A stretch of 5,823 nucleotides of DNA from an uncultured Bdellovibrio sp. (GTDB taxonomy: Bacteria; Bdellovibrionota; Bdellovibrionia; Bdellovibrionales; Bdellovibrionaceae), in assembly GCA_946482355.1 (NCBI GenBank), contig CAMLRE010000154.1:1-5823 (forward strand). Direction: 5' to 3'. The position numbers were made by a program, and so were the translations under genes. The stretch's first letter is position 1, and each line of letters opens with the position of its first letter. The notes below the pieces were generated by a model. It worked only from the letters and a program-made list of their open reading frames with translations. It was not told the DNA's origin and made no database searches. Positions 5,494 through 5,823 of this stretch are shown piece by piece.

Positions 5494-5823
5494 ATGTCAA
5501 CGGCTGAAAAGCTACAACCCGCAGTTCAGATTAAATTGAAAGTGCTGAAAGGACCGCACGAAGGGCAGTCTTTTCACCTTGCAAAGAGCTCGTTTACTGT
5601 GGGGCGTGGCCCAGAGAATGAAGTCGTTTTAATTAATGATCCGCAGATCAGCCGTCAGCATGCAAGACTTCAGGTAGTTGGCCAAGATATTGAAATCATC
5701 AATTTAAGTAAAAAAAATAAAGTGATGGTGGGATCAGAAGAAATCCAAAAATGGAAACTGATCAACGATTCAACTTTTATTTTGGGTGATACTGAAATTC
5801 AAATCGCCTTTGAAATCGAAAAA
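5494..5823 (+). CDS. FHA-domain protein, N-terminal part (runs off right edge)
   Basis: An ATG at 5494 opens a frame of 110 codons with no stop before the right edge. It lies 10 bases after the stop of the FHA sensor gene, with AAGG (5482-5485, 8-base spacing) and AGGAG (5476-5480, 13-base spacing) as possible ribosome sites. Residues about 12-108 form an FHA domain: IKLKVLKGPHEGQSFHL (13-29), VGRGPENEVVL (36-46), ISRQHARLQV (52-61), a degenerate NLSKKNKVMVG (70-80) and ILGDTEIQI (96-104). The Gly-Arg and Ser-Arg-x-His motifs are intact, but the usual N-G-T loop reads Asn-Lys-Val (75-77). This may weaken or alter phosphothreonine recognition. What follows the domain is outside the window; FHA proteins in Tad loci may continue into a linker, membrane segment or enzyme domain. 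The role is inferred to be linked to the preceding sensor and tadC. Confidence 0.86.
   Translation, partial: MSTAEKLQPAVQIKLKVLKGPHEGQSFHLAKSSFTVGRGPENEVVLINDPQISRQHARLQVVGQDIEIINLSKKNKVMVGSEEIQKWKLINDSTFILGDTEIQIAFEIEK

Noticed and set aside
1..5823. tRNA or rRNA genes, CRISPR arrays, insertion sequences, integration sites
   Set aside because: I saw no clover-leaf-like segment, spaced direct repeats, terminal inverted repeats or transposase motifs; almost all of the window is well-explained coding sequence.

Overview
The window looks like part of a chromosome from a Bdellovibrio-type predatory bacterium (Bdellovibrionota). The evidence is the gene content: a DivIVA/ProC/YggS cluster next to Tad (Flp) pilus assembly genes and FHA-domain signalling proteins. 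The fairly AT-rich composition, with many TTA, AAA and GAA codons, fits a low-GC relative such as the B. exovorus type better than B. bacteriovorus. This assignment is inference from gene content and recall; no search was run.

Left half, minus strand (transcribed right to left): a Maf-YggS fusion gene (1303-2523), proC (463-1293) and the start of a divIVA gene (1-291, running off the left edge). The fusion and proC are 9 bases apart and look co-transcribed. A 171-base gap before divIVA holds a hairpin over the proC stop codon, a possible weak terminator ending in a T-tract, a possible promoter with a small dyad, and a good ribosome binding site. The order YggS, ProC, DivIVA is a widely conserved bacterial neighbourhood linked to PLP homeostasis, proline synthesis and cell division or polar growth. 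The unusual point is that YggS is welded to the C-terminus of a Maf nucleotide pyrophosphatase and has a shortened N-terminus.

Right half, plus strand: a tightly packed operon of four genes. These are tadC (2555-3463), a DUF192 protein (3467-3823), a 557-residue membrane protein with FHA, periplasmic sensor, HAMP-like and PAS-like regions (3810-5483), and the start of a second FHA protein (5494-5823, running off the right edge). Spacings are 3 bases, a 14-base overlap and 10 bases, so they are almost certainly one transcript. The Tad inner-membrane platform protein suggests that the FHA proteins report or control the state of a type IV-like (Flp) pilus or secretion machine through phosphothreonine recognition. 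That functional link is inferred from gene order only.

The two halves diverge from a gap of only 31 bases (2524-2554), centred near a palindromic TTTATAAA. I see no RNA genes, CRISPR arrays, insertion sequences or attachment sites. No gene-free stretch exceeds 300 bases.
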